Positions 7,030-15,637 of a stretch of 20,396 nt of DNA are shown here, in pieces. Below the pieces are notes generated by a model. The model worked only from the letters and a program-made list of their open reading frames with translations, was not told the DNA's origin and searched no databases. The position numbers were made by a program, and so were the translations under genes. The stretch covers positions 1-20,396 of the forward strand of contig CAKZQG010000012.1 in NCBI GenBank assembly GCA_937139605.1, read 5' to 3'. Source of the stretch: an uncultured bacterium (GTDB taxonomy: Bacteria > DRYD01). Every line of letters starts with the position of its first letter. Position 1 is the stretch's first letter.

Positions 7030-8289
7030 TTATTTTTTCTTTTTTAATTTATACCTATCTAATACACTCTTTTTATTTTTTAAATTAGTTTTAGATAAAT
7101 CTGAAAGTTGATCATCATGATGAGTTTGTAAATCATCTTTTTGTTGTATAATTTCTTGAGGTAATTCTTCTTGATGAGCAAATATACTAGAAATATCAGA
7201 AGGTACAAAAATAGGTTTAACCTCTTGTTCTTCTTGCTTTATATTTTTGATATCCTTAGGTAAGATTTTAGCTTTAAAAATAGAGACTAAAGGAGCAGCG
7301 ATAAAAATTGAAGAAAAAGCTCCACTAAATGTCCCAATAGCTAAAGCAATAGAAAAACTCCTTAAAGTTTCCCCTCCTAAGAATATTATCCCAAATAAAG
7401 TTAATAAAACAGTTAGAGTAGTAAAAACTGATCTAGTTATAGTTTGAACTACCGATTTATTTACCAAATCATCAAATTTACCTAAATTAATTTCATTATT
7501 AGTATTTAATTCTATTTTAATATTTTCTCGGATTCTATCAAAAATAATAATAGTATCCATAACGGAGTATCCTACAACAGTAAGAACAGCAGCTAAAAAT
7601 ATACTATTTATTTCAAATCCAGCAAACCCACTTAACCCCAATATTACATAAATTCCTAACATTACAATAACATCATGTAACAAAGCAATATCAGCAATAA
7701 CTCCATATAAAATATTATTACCAAACCTAAAAGCAATATAAATCACTTGAGCAATAAGCGCAATAAATAATGCAATAAATGCATTATTCAATGTTTGCTT
7801 ACTTATAGACGAACTAATATTTTCTGATCTTCTTATAATCCCACCAATACTCTCTAAATCTTTATTTATTTTATTTTTTTCTAATTCATCCATAGGCTTA
7901 GTTTTAAGAACTACTATTCTTTTATATTCACTAGAAGGTAAAATAACTTCTTGAATTATAAGCTCTTTATCTTTATTATATTTTTTATAAATATCAATTA
8001 TTTTAGCATTATCAATATTATCTTTAAAAGCTACTTCAGTTAAAGTTCCACCAATAAAATCTATTCCCAACATATTTACTATCTTTAAACTAAAAATGGA
8101 ATATAATATAATACTTAATAAAATGACACTATATATCAAAACAATATTTAAAATAATCTTGGAATTTTTTATTAAATTAAATCCTTTTTCCTGAAATTTC
8201 TTAGTAATAAAACTTAAATAAAAAGAAACTCCAATAAAGATTAAGAATAAAATTATATCCATTATGTTTAATTCAGTAATAAATGACAT
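7030..8289 (-). CDS. secF: Protein translocase subunit SecF, with extra N-terminal helix and long C-terminal tail
   Basis: SecF assists Sec-dependent export, working with SecD at the membrane. Family signatures are GIDFIGG (75-81) after the usual first helix, LLHDV (203-207), and GYSVMDTIIIFDRIREN (240-256). The last normally reads GYSxNDT, so Met replaces Asn here. The usual six helices fall at about 44-66, 167-188, 192-218, 228-250, 285-304 and 310-338. Two things are odd. An additional hydrophobic segment at about 9-28 precedes the normal first helix. The tail from 345 to 419 is hydrophilic, with Glu/Gln-rich and basic stretches. The start has AAGGAG eight bases upstream, so the N-terminal extension is translated. 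secD is not adjacent on either side; secY lies 35 bp upstream. Confidence 0.93.
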   Translation of the reverse strand: MSFITELNIMDIILFLIFIGVSFYLSFITKKFQEKGFNLIKNSKIILNIVLIYSVILLSIILYSIFSLKIVNMLGIDFIGGTLTEVAFKDNIDNAKIIDIYKKYNKDKELIIQEVILPSSEYKRIVVLKTKPMDELEKNKINKDLESIGGIIRRSENISSSISKQTLNNAFIALFIALIAQVIYIAFRFGNNILYGVIADIALLHDVIVMLGIYVILGLSGFAGFEINSIFLAAVLTVVGYSVMDTIIIFDRIRENIKIELNTNNEINLGKFDDLVNKSVVQTITRSVFTTLTVLLTLFGIIFLGGETLRSFSIALAIGTFSGAFSSIFIAAPLVSIFKAKILPKDIKNIKQEEQEVKPIFVPSDISSIFAHQEELPQEIIQQKDDLQTHHDDQLSDLSKTNLKNKKSVLDRYKLKKKK

Positions 8290-8324
8290 AACTTTAACTC
8301 CTTAACTATTTTTTAGTTTTTTTA

Positions 8325-9761
8325 TTAATATTTTTTAAATAATTCCCTAGGGTTAGCAGCAACTAAGAAAGCATTCATTTGTTTTAAAATATCTAAAACT
8401 ACTCCAACTATAATTAACATAGAACTACCACTAATATAATATCCAACTAATCCCATTAAAGATAATTCTTGAACACCTGTTATTTTAGATAATATCCAAT
8501 TAAGGATATACATAACATAAGGGGGAGCAATAGTAATAAAAGCTAAAGCTAAACCAGATATAAAAGCTAATTTATATAGTGTTTGTTCTAGAAAAACTTT
8601 AGTATCCTGTCCGGGCTTTATTCCTAAAATAACAGCCCCACTTTTATTCAAATAATCACTTAAATCATCTACATTTATTATAATAAAAGTATAAAAGTAA
8701 GTAAAGATCATAATTAAAATAGCATAAACTATAGAATGCCATAAATTCCATCCTAAAGTTCCAAAAAATACTTGTAAATTATTTAAATTAAATTCAGAAG
8801 GGATAACCAAAGTAGGAGGAACTATAGTTTTATAAATAAAACTTAGTATAGCATTATTAGAAATTATGGTTTCATTAATTTTAAAAGCTTGTAAAATAGT
8901 AATAGGGAAGTAAAGCAAAGCTACAGCAAATATGATAGGTAAAACCCCAGCAGCTATTAAAGGCAAAGGTAAAAACGTACTTCTTTGCTGTAAAACTTTA
9001 TTTCCTCCAAAAACCCTTTGAGTTATCATTATAGAGATTTTTCTTATAGATAATGATAGAAACGCAACAACTGCTACAAATAATATAAAAAACCCAATCT
9101 GAATAGCTATAACTAAAAAATTATTTAATAAATTAGAACCAATAGATACCACAGAGTCAATAATAAATCTAGGTAATCTAAATAAAATGGAAACAAAGAT
9201 TAAAATAGAGCTTCCATTACCTATCCCTTTTTCATTAATTTGATCAGCTAAATACATTAAAAACATGCTACCACCAACTAAAGAAGCAATAACTACAAGT
9301 AATCCTAACAAAGAGTGATCATAAAAGATACTGGGATTAATTCTATAGAGAGTAATAGTAGCAAAAGTGGATTGAAGTATAGCGATTAAAATAGCTAACC
9401 ATTTTGTATAGAAATTAATTTTTCTTCTACCTTCTTCACCGTATTCTTTTTGTAAAGCAGCTAATTGTGGGAATCCTGCTATTAATAATTGCATTATAAT
9501 AGCAGCATCAATATATGGGATTATCCCTAAAGAAGTTATTGCAAAATTATTCAATGCACCTCCAGTAAATAATCCAAAAAACGCAAACAATGTTCCTCCA
9601 CTTGAAATAAATTGTTTCCAAACTTCTAAATTAATCCCAGGAACAGTTATATTTGTAGATATTACAAATAAAAATATAGCAAATAACACAAATTGGATTC
9701 TACTTATTAGCTGCTTATATTGTACACTTTCATATATTTTATTTATTTTATTATCTATCAT
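8325..9761 (-). CDS. secY: Preprotein translocase channel subunit SecY
   Basis: This 478-residue, ten-helix protein is the Sec export channel. Diagnostic parts include GIIPYIDAAIIMQLL in the second helix region, EEGRRKINFYTKW in the cytoplasmic loop, DQINEKGIGNGSSI in the C-terminal half, and KPGQDTKVFLEQTLYKLAF before the ninth helix. Unlike in most bacteria it is not in a ribosomal protein operon: upstream on the same strand is a small YtxH-like gene two bases away, then tyrS. The ATG is two bases after that gene's stop, and its ribosome site lies inside the previous gene's end, implying translational coupling. SecE and SecG are not in the window. Confidence 0.96.
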   Translation of the reverse strand: MIDNKINKIYESVQYKQLISRIQFVLFAIFLFVISTNITVPGINLEVWKQFISSGGTLFAFFGLFTGGALNNFAITSLGIIPYIDAAIIMQLLIAGFPQLAALQKEYGEEGRRKINFYTKWLAILIAILQSTFATITLYRINPSIFYDHSLLGLLVVIASLVGGSMFLMYLADQINEKGIGNGSSILIFVSILFRLPRFIIDSVVSIGSNLLNNFLVIAIQIGFFILFVAVVAFLSLSIRKISIMITQRVFGGNKVLQQRSTFLPLPLIAAGVLPIIFAVALLYFPITILQAFKINETIISNNAILSFIYKTIVPPTLVIPSEFNLNNLQVFFGTLGWNLWHSIVYAILIMIFTYFYTFIIINVDDLSDYLNKSGAVILGIKPGQDTKVFLEQTLYKLAFISGLALAFITIAPPYVMYILNWILSKITGVQELSLMGLVGYYISGSSMLIIVGVVLDILKQMNAFLVAANPRELFKKY

Positions 9762-9763
9762 AA

Positions 9764-10000
9764 TTAATCTTCCTTTATTATATTGTTAATTAAATTTTTG
9801 ATATTATTTTTAATTTGTTTATGTAAAGAAGATTTAGTTTCAGAATCTAAATTTTCATAGATAATATAAGATACAACTCCTAAAACTGCACCAATTATTG
9901 CAGAAAATAATAACTTCCTTTTAGAAATTCTTTTAATTTTACTATCATTACTTAAATCATCAATATTTTTAATACTTTCATTTTTAAATATTTCGCTCAT
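9764..10000 (-). CDS. YtxH-like small single-span membrane protein
   Basis: The 78-residue protein has a charged N-terminus with a KRISKRK patch, one hydrophobic helix at about 29-48 (IIGAVLGVVSYIIY), then an amphipathic Lys/Asn-rich C-terminal helix. That plan fits YtxH-type proteins, which are widespread and poorly understood. SecE was considered because secY is next door, but SecE carries its amphipathic helix before the membrane span and ends shortly after it, the reverse of this order. AGGAG lies seven bases before the ATG. The stop codon is two bases from the secY start, so the two are cotranscribed and probably coupled. Confidence 0.78.
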   Translation of the reverse strand: MSEIFKNESIKNIDDLSNDSKIKRISKRKLLFSAIIGAVLGVVSYIIYENLDSETKSSLHKQIKNNIKNLINNIIKED

Positions 10001-10018
10001 AGAAATTCTCCTTTTTAA

Positions 10019-11236
10019 TTATTTTTTTTCTATTTTATAATAATTAAATTTTCCTATTTTAATTATCATGGGCTCAGTAAATTGTATAAATTTATTAGAT
10101 AAATCTATTCTTTTAGTAATATCATTAGAGATAACATAAACACCACCTTGAGAGATAAGTCTTTTAGCTTCTGATTTACTTTCTACTATCCCAGAGATAT
10201 ACAATAAATCAATTATATTAACTTTATTTTCTTCATTAATAATATTAGGAGGTATATAATGGGTTGGGATATCAGAAGGCAAGTCTTTTTTAGAATAGAT
10301 TTTAATAAACTCTTCAAATGCTAAATTAGCTAGTTCTTCAGAGTGATAGATACTAACGATTTCCTTAGCTAGTTCTAATTTAACATCTCTTGGGTTTCTG
10401 TTTTTATTAATTTCTTTTAATTTTTCAATAGTTTCAGTAGGCAAATTAGTACATAATTCATAATATCTATATATCAAGTTATCAGGGATAGTCATAATTT
10501 TAGAGAACATAGTTAATGGCTCTTCATCTATTCCAACATAATTATTTAAAGATTTACTCATTTTATTAACTCCATCTAATCCTTCTAAAATAGGCATCAT
10601 AACAGCTACCTCAGGCTCTTGATTATATTTCTCCTGGATGTATCTCGTTACTAAGAAATTAAATTTCTGATCGATTCCCCCTAATTCTACATCAGCTTTT
10701 AAATAAACACTATCATAAGCTTGAAATAATGGATACATTAATTCATGTAATGATATGGGTTCTCTATTTAAGTACCTATTTTTAAAGTCTTCTCTTTCTA
10801 ACATCTGTGCTAAAGTATATCTAGAAGTTAAGGATATAATTTCATAAGGAGTTAATTTATTTAGCCATGTTGAATTGTAAACTATTTTTGTTTTATTGAG
10901 ATCTATTATTTTTGCTAATTGTTTAAAGTAAGTTTTCAAGTTTTCTTCTATTTCTTGTTTAGTAAGCATTGGTCGAGTTTTAGATTTTCCACTAGGATCT
11001 CCTATTAATGCAGTGAAATCTCCTAAAACTAAATAAGTTTCATGTCCTAAATCTTGAAATAATCTAAATTTCCTTAAAACTACAGCAAACCCTAAATGAA
11101 TACTATTAGCTGTAGGATCTATTCCTAATTTTACTATTAATTTTTCTTTCTGTTTTAATTTATCTTCTAATTCTTGTAAATTAATTATTTCTTGAGTACC
11201 TTTTAAAATCATCTTAATTTGATCAGTTAGCAACAT
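10019..11236 (-). CDS. tyrS: Tyrosyl-tRNA synthetase
   Basis: This class I aminoacyl-tRNA synthetase charges tRNA-Tyr. The HIGH-type motif is HLGF (47-50), the KMSKS motif is intact at 225-229, and the final 65 residues form an S4 RNA-binding domain (GIVESKSEAKRLISQGG onwards). At 405 residues it is of normal length and of the type that carries an LGDFTALIGDPSGKS block around residue 71-85. The ATG has AGGGG eight bases upstream. It follows sufU by 42 bp on the same strand and precedes the ytxH-like and secY genes by 18 bp. No T-box leader can be accommodated in the short upstream gap. Confidence 0.96.
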   Translation of the reverse strand: MLLTDQIKMILKGTQEIINLQELEDKLKQKEKLIVKLGIDPTANSIHLGFAVVLRKFRLFQDLGHETYLVLGDFTALIGDPSGKSKTRPMLTKQEIEENLKTYFKQLAKIIDLNKTKIVYNSTWLNKLTPYEIISLTSRYTLAQMLEREDFKNRYLNREPISLHELMYPLFQAYDSVYLKADVELGGIDQKFNFLVTRYIQEKYNQEPEVAVMMPILEGLDGVNKMSKSLNNYVGIDEEPLTMFSKIMTIPDNLIYRYYELCTNLPTETIEKLKEINKNRNPRDVKLELAKEIVSIYHSEELANLAFEEFIKIYSKKDLPSDIPTHYIPPNIINEENKVNIIDLLYISGIVESKSEAKRLISQGGVYVISNDITKRIDLSNKFIQFTEPMIIKIGKFNYYKIEKK

Positions 11237-11278
11237 AACTATTACCCCTTTTTATAATTATCTAAATAAATCAATTTT

Positions 11279-11752
11279 TTATGTTAATTCTTCTAATATT
11301 TCTTTTAAAGTAATCCAACCAAGTAAAGCACATTTTAATCTAACAGGAATTTTATATATATCTTTTAAAGCTAATAAATCCTGAAATTCTTGTTTTAATT
11401 CTCTAAAATTCTCATTAAAAATATTTTCATATTCTATTTTACCTTTAATATAGTCAATGATATTATCAATTAAATCTTTGATATCTTTAATATTATATTC
11501 TTTAAGAGTAGATATTAAATAGCACATAATAGAAGCAGAAGCAATAGATACTGAACAGCCTTTTCCTTGAAAAGACAGATCCTCTATTTTTTGATTATTT
11601 ATTTTTAAATATAATTCTAATTCATCTCCACAAGAGGGGTTAATTCCCTCTTGCTTTATATTATAATTCTCAATGATTTTTTTATTAAAAGGTCTTTGGT
11701 AATGTTCTATTAATATATCATTATATAAGCTATTTATATTATCTAATTCCAT
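11279..11752 (-). CDS. sufU: SufU-type iron-sulfur cluster assembly protein
   Basis: The 157-residue protein is a SufU/IscU-type sulfur-transfer protein that hands sulfur from a cysteine desulfurase to cluster assembly. Its metal and sulfur ligands are all present: Cys41 and Asp43 in PSCGDELEL, Cys66 in GKGCSVS, and Cys141 in RLKCALLGW. Cys66 and Cys141 are separated by the insertion typical of SufU rather than IscU. It stands alone: sufB, sufC, sufD and sufS are not in the window, and its neighbours are a MetE-like gene (22 bp upstream) and tyrS (downstream). AAGGG precedes the ATG by about nine bases. Confidence 0.92.
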   Translation of the reverse strand: MELDNINSLYNDILIEHYQRPFNKKIIENYNIKQEGINPSCGDELELYLKINNQKIEDLSFQGKGCSVSIASASIMCYLISTLKEYNIKDIKDLIDNIIDYIKGKIEYENIFNENFRELKQEFQDLLALKDIYKIPVRLKCALLGWITLKEILEELT

Positions 11753-11774
11753 ATATCAATCCCTTTTAAAAATT

Positions 11775-12758
11775 TTATTTTTTAACTAAGTTTATTATAT
11801 TGATTATATTTTTTAATTTATTATCCATAATGTTTCTAGGCAATAAATATGGAATAAAATCAATAGTTAAAATAAGATTATTTATATTAACATAATTGCT
11901 AATTTTATTAAAAAATTCAATAATTTTTTGATCATTTTCTATTAAAGATGATTCAGTAGAGATTACCCCAGCTAATAATTTTTTATTTTCTAATTTTTTA
12001 AAATCAATTTCATTTAGATTATTTCTATAAAAATTAACAGATATTCCTAAAACTTCTAATGAAAATATCTCATTAATAACTTTATTTAAATTAGAATAAG
12101 TAAAATAAAATATTTTAAAATTCTCTTTATTTATTTCATCAATTAATTTTACTAATAGATTATAATTTTCTTTAAATAGATTATAATCATTAGGATAAAG
12201 GAAATCAAGGTATTCAACTAAAGTAATTATAATGTTTTCATTATTAAATTTAGAATCATTTAAATAATTTTTTAAATTTTTAATTAATTCTATTAAAACC
12301 AAGATAATTTGTTCGAAATTTAAATTAGAATATTTATAGAAAGTAAAAATAGATGGTAATGTAATATTTATATTACTTAAACCTTTTAGATAATTTAAAA
12401 TATAATTTAAATTAAAATATTGATTAAATAATATTTCAAAGTTATTATAATTAAAATCAAAAGAAGATATTTCTAGTTTTCTCCAGAATGTATTAGTTTC
12501 TTCAAATCTGAGTAAAGTATTAGCTAATGAATTTTTTAAAATTAAAGTAAATGGCCTTAACAGATCTTTAAATTTAAACATTCCAGTAGAATAATAAGAA
12601 AAATTCAAATTATTTTGTAAATTAAGGAAATCAGATAGATCTTTATCAAAATATTTTTCTAACTCTTTTTCTGTTATTCTATTTCTATCAAAATCTCTTG
12701 TTTTTTTAATTAACTCTTCACTTCTAGGATATAAAGAAGGGATAACAATATTATTCAT
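11775..12758 (-). CDS. MetE-like TIM-barrel protein lacking the zinc ligands
   Basis: The first 100 residues clearly match the catalytic-domain family of cobalamin-independent methionine synthase and its archaeal-type relatives: SLYPRSEELIKKTRDFDR (8-25), an S-T-G-M-F-K-F-K-D-L-LRPF block (57-70) and RFEETNTFWRK (84-94). At 327 residues it has the length of one such barrel. The family binds zinc through a His-x-Cys, a Glu and a later Cys. Here the His-x-Cys region reads KIFYFTYSN (215-223) and the late Cys region reads TIDFIPYLLPR, and the whole protein contains no His and no Cys. Zinc-dependent thiol methylation therefore looks impossible. The reading frame is intact, with AGGAG seven bases before the ATG, so it is probably a repurposed or regulatory paralogue rather than a pseudogene. 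Its Asn/Ile/Leu-rich late half has diverged most. Confidence 0.74.
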   Translation of the reverse strand: MNNIVIPSLYPRSEELIKKTRDFDRNRITEKELEKYFDKDLSDFLNLQNNLNFSYYSTGMFKFKDLLRPFTLILKNSLANTLLRFEETNTFWRKLEISSFDFNYNNFEILFNQYFNLNYILNYLKGLSNINITLPSIFTFYKYSNLNFEQIILVLIELIKNLKNYLNDSKFNNENIIITLVEYLDFLYPNDYNLFKENYNLLVKLIDEINKENFKIFYFTYSNLNKVINEIFSLEVLGISVNFYRNNLNEIDFKKLENKKLLAGVISTESSLIENDQKIIEFFNKISNYVNINNLILTIDFIPYLLPRNIMDNKLKNIINIINLVKK

Positions 12759-12794
12759 TATTATACTCCTATTTTAATGTAATATTTTATTTTA

Positions 12795-14126
12795 TTATAT
12801 AGTATTTTGAGCTGGTAGATTTTCTTTAGTTTGTAAATCTTTTACATATTTTACCTTAATTTTTTTATAAACTTCTTCTTTTAATTTTTTAAGAGTAATA
12901 AAATATATTAATCTTTGAGTTATTAAGTTTTGATCTAGCTTTAATTGAGATAATTCCATAACAAACCTTTGAGTTTCTACATCATTTTTTAAATAATATT
13001 CTATCTCTAAATTATCAACATTTATATTATATTTTCTTATGAGATTATTAAGGATAATAGATCTTTTGATATTATCTTTAGCAATATTTTCTACTTGTTT
13101 ATTAAATTCTTCCTCAGTTTGATTAACTGATTTAAGATAATCTTGTAAGGTTCTATTCTGGTTTTTGAGAATCATTAGGAAATTATTTTTTTGATTTTCA
13201 ATTTCTTTTTTAAGCATAGTTTCAGGTAATTCAAAATCAATTTTATCTTTTAAATAACTTAAAAACCTATTAAAAACTAAATCTTTTTTAAGATTCTCTA
13301 TATCTTGACTTACAACTTTATCTAAATCACTTTTTAATTCTTCAACAGAATTATAATTAACTAATTTAATTAATTCTTCATCAGTAGGTAATAATTTTTC
13401 AAAAACATTATTAACTTTGATTTTTATTTTAAGGGTTCTATTTTTAAGGAGTTCTATATTATCAGGCCCGGGGATAGTGAATTCTTTTTCTTCTTCTTTT
13501 TTCATTCCAAGAATATTCTCGAATAATCCAGGTAGTAATAATTCTTTTTTAGCGATAACAGAATAAACTTTATTATCTCCCCCAGAAAGTAATTCATTAG
13601 TATTAGCATCTCTAATTTCAAAAATAATATCAGCTCTATTACCTTCTTTTATCCCTTCATTACTTTCAACAAACTTAACATATTGTTCTTTTATATATTC
13701 CATCCTTTTATTTAATTCTTCCTCTTTATTTATATCAATTTCATTTACTTCTAATTCTATGTTATCATCTATTTCAATAACAGGTTCAATTTCTAAAGTT
13801 ATTTCATATTCAATTTTTTCATAATTTGCATTCTTTAATTTTATATTCAAAATAGATATTACATTAAAATTAAAAGAGGATAATAAGTCTTTAATAGATT
13901 GATTAACTGCTTCTTCAACTACTTTTTGGAAAATATATCCCTGTCCTAATTTATTTTCTATTATATTAAAAGGGACTTTCCCTTTTCTAAAGCCAGGAAC
14001 TACAAAATCTTTTTGAATTTCTCTCATTATTTTAGAATAGATTTCATCTATAAAATCTTTATCTAATTCGATGTCTAACATTTTTATAGTTTGAGTTCTA
14101 TTTTGTTCATTTAAAATTTTAGGCAC
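12795..14126 (-). CDS. tig: Trigger factor, ribosome-bound folding chaperone
   Basis: Trigger factor meets nascent chains at the ribosome exit. The N-terminal ribosome-binding signature GFRKGKVP is at 45-52. A PPIase (FKBP-like) domain follows at about 156-240, and the remainder is the long helical C-terminal chaperone part, for 443 residues in total, a normal length. Translation starts at GTG: an AGGAGG sequence lies eight bases before it. clpP and clpX, the common downstream partners, are absent; instead a MetE-like gene follows after 36 bp. Acidic and Lys-rich helices with few aromatic residues fit the family. Confidence 0.96.
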   Translation of the reverse strand: MPKILNEQNRTQTIKMLDIELDKDFIDEIYSKIMREIQKDFVVPGFRKGKVPFNIIENKLGQGYIFQKVVEEAVNQSIKDLLSSFNFNVISILNIKLKNANYEKIEYEITLEIEPVIEIDDNIELEVNEIDINKEEELNKRMEYIKEQYVKFVESNEGIKEGNRADIIFEIRDANTNELLSGGDNKVYSVIAKKELLLPGLFENILGMKKEEEKEFTIPGPDNIELLKNRTLKIKIKVNNVFEKLLPTDEELIKLVNYNSVEELKSDLDKVVSQDIENLKKDLVFNRFLSYLKDKIDFELPETMLKKEIENQKNNFLMILKNQNRTLQDYLKSVNQTEEEFNKQVENIAKDNIKRSIILNNLIRKYNINVDNLEIEYYLKNDVETQRFVMELSQLKLDQNLITQRLIYFITLKKLKEEVYKKIKVKYVKDLQTKENLPAQNTI

Positions 14127-14134
14127 TGTAATTA

Positions 14135-14140
14135 CCTCCT
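14135..14140 (-). promoter_or_regulatory. Ribosome binding site fixing the GTG start of trigger factor
   Basis: On the minus strand AGGAGG lies eight bases before GTG at 14126. There is no ATG at that spacing, so this site supports the non-ATG start. Confidence 0.8.
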
Positions 14141-14167
14141 TTTATTAATTATTTTATTTTTTTAGAT

Positions 14168-14956
14168 TTATTTTAGGGATTTAATAGCATTAGAAAGCCA
14201 CTCAGCCATAAAATCATAACTTAAATAATTATTATTAAATAATTCAATTATATAGGGTACAGTTAAAGATAAAATAAATACACCAATCATAAAATTAATA
14301 GGGAAAGATAGCATAAATACATTAGACTGAGGAGCAACTCTTGCAATTAGTCCTAATCCCACTTGTCCGATAAAAACAGCAACTAAAACAGCTCCAGCTA
14401 CATGTAAAGCTATATAAAAAAATAAATTAGTTAAACTTATTAAGGTATCTATAAAATCTTTTGAATAATTATAATAAGTAGTTACTGGTAAAACAGTAAA
14501 TGAGAAATCAATAACTTTTAATATAAAATAAAATCCTCCATTAAGTATAAAAAAAGTGAAAGCAAAATAGAAGAAGAATCTTGCGTTCATATTAACTGCT
14601 CCTAATTGCGGATCAAAGGAAGCACCTGTAGATAAACCCAATTGTTGATCTAATAATCCACCTGCTCCTTGAATAGCATATAATATAAATATCATAAAAT
14701 ACCCCATAATTAAACCTATTAAAAATTCCTTAGCGACATTAAAAGTTATCCAAGTTAAATCAAAAGAAATAGAATTAATATCTATAGGTAATCTCCAAAA
14801 GAAGATTAAAGAAATAACGGCAATAAATCCGATTTTTAAAGGGGTAGGCATATGTGGGCTTGCAAACAATGGTGCTTGTATAGCTAAGCCTCCTATGCGC
14901 GCAAATATTAATAAATAAAAAACTAATGCTTTTAAACCTAAAACTTCTGAATTCAT
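14168..14956 (-). CDS. fliR: Flagellar type III export apparatus protein FliR
   Basis: FliR is one of the membrane proteins of the flagellar export gate. The 262-residue length is normal. Diagnostic parts are FARIGGLAIQAPLF at 18-31, a helix with FLIGLIMGYFMIF, LLDQQLGLSTGASFDP near residue 102-117, and IGQVGLGLIARVAPQSNVFMLSFP in the last third, which is strongly conserved in FliR and SpaR-type proteins. Six or so hydrophobic helices are visible. FliP, FliQ and FlhB, normally neighbours, are not in the window; trigger factor is downstream and a DUF6580 gene upstream. No ribosome site is evident. This is the main evidence that the organism has flagella. Confidence 0.94.
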   Translation of the reverse strand: MNSEVLGLKALVFYLLIFARIGGLAIQAPLFASPHMPTPLKIGFIAVISLIFFWRLPIDINSISFDLTWITFNVAKEFLIGLIMGYFMIFILYAIQGAGGLLDQQLGLSTGASFDPQLGAVNMNARFFFYFAFTFFILNGGFYFILKVIDFSFTVLPVTTYYNYSKDFIDTLISLTNLFFYIALHVAGAVLVAVFIGQVGLGLIARVAPQSNVFMLSFPINFMIGVFILSLTVPYIIELFNNNYLSYDFMAEWLSNAIKSLK

Positions 14957-15011
14957 AACTTATATTTTAACTTAAAAATAACTTTTTAAAAATACCAAAA
15001 TTTCCCTTACT

Positions 15012-15581
15012 TTAATTTAATTCAACATTATCTACATCTTTACCTTTTAAAAATGATTTAATAACTATTTCATATGAATAAAATATTAAAATAGAAAAGA
15101 TAAAAGCACTAATTATAGAGTTAGCTAAAAATGGGATGGCATTAATATAGCATAAAATTAGTCCATTAAAATCCTTTGAATACATTTCACTTAATAACCA
15201 GACCCCAAAGTTAGAAACAATAAAAAACCAAATAGAACTTAATAAAGATAGCCCAATCCCTAACTTAGTCTTAGAAACTCTATTATATTTACTAAAAATA
15301 AAATAAGAAAAAAATGAGATACTCAAAAAAGCTATATAATTAAATATCATAGTCCTATGAATTCCTAAAATTAAATCAGTTATAAATAATATCGCAATAG
15401 GAATAAAAAAAGAAAAATACTTAAGAATTTTGTTATTAGATATTTCTAAGGGTAAAACAGCCGAAAATACTGAAATAGAATATATCGGAGAAAAATTAGC
15501 AGGATGCGGAATTAATCTATAAAATATTCCTAAAATTATTATAAAAATTATATAAATTATTTTTTTTGATATTCTAAACAT
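15012..15581 (-). CDS. DUF6580-family membrane protein
   Basis: The 189-residue protein fits the DUF6580 family of putative transport proteins. The first helix ends with FYRLIPHPANFSPI (21-34), followed by an ISDLILGIHR-type motif here reading FITDLILGIHR, and SNFGVWLLSEMY (123-134) then CYINAIPFLANSII (144-157), which are the conserved family blocks. Five to six hydrophobic helices are visible. Some such proteins resemble substrate-binding parts of ECF transporters, but the substrate is not known. AGGAGG precedes the ATG by six bases, and an upstream promoter candidate lies at 15636-15665. It is divergent from comEA. Confidence 0.85.
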   Translation of the reverse strand: MFRISKKIIYIIFIIILGIFYRLIPHPANFSPIYSISVFSAVLPLEISNNKILKYFSFFIPIAILFITDLILGIHRTMIFNYIAFLSISFFSYFIFSKYNRVSKTKLGIGLSLLSSIWFFIVSNFGVWLLSEMYSKDFNGLILCYINAIPFLANSIISAFIFSILIFYSYEIVIKSFLKGKDVDNVELN

Positions 15582-15587
15582 AATTTT

Positions 15588-15593
15588 CCTCCT
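15588..15593 (-). promoter_or_regulatory. Strong ribosome binding site of the DUF6580 gene
   Basis: On the minus strand, AGGAGG is six bases before the ATG at 15581, a textbook spacing. Confidence 0.8.
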
Positions 15594-15637
15594 AACTCAT
15601 TTTAAATATTACTAAATATATTTGATATTCTTTATCT

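Noticed and set aside
7247-7447. Plus-strand open frame within secF
   Set aside because: Antisense shadow of the secF C-terminal half.
9764-10000. SecE next to secY
   Set aside because: SecE has its amphipathic helix before the membrane span; here the span comes first and the amphipathic helix follows, which fits YtxH.
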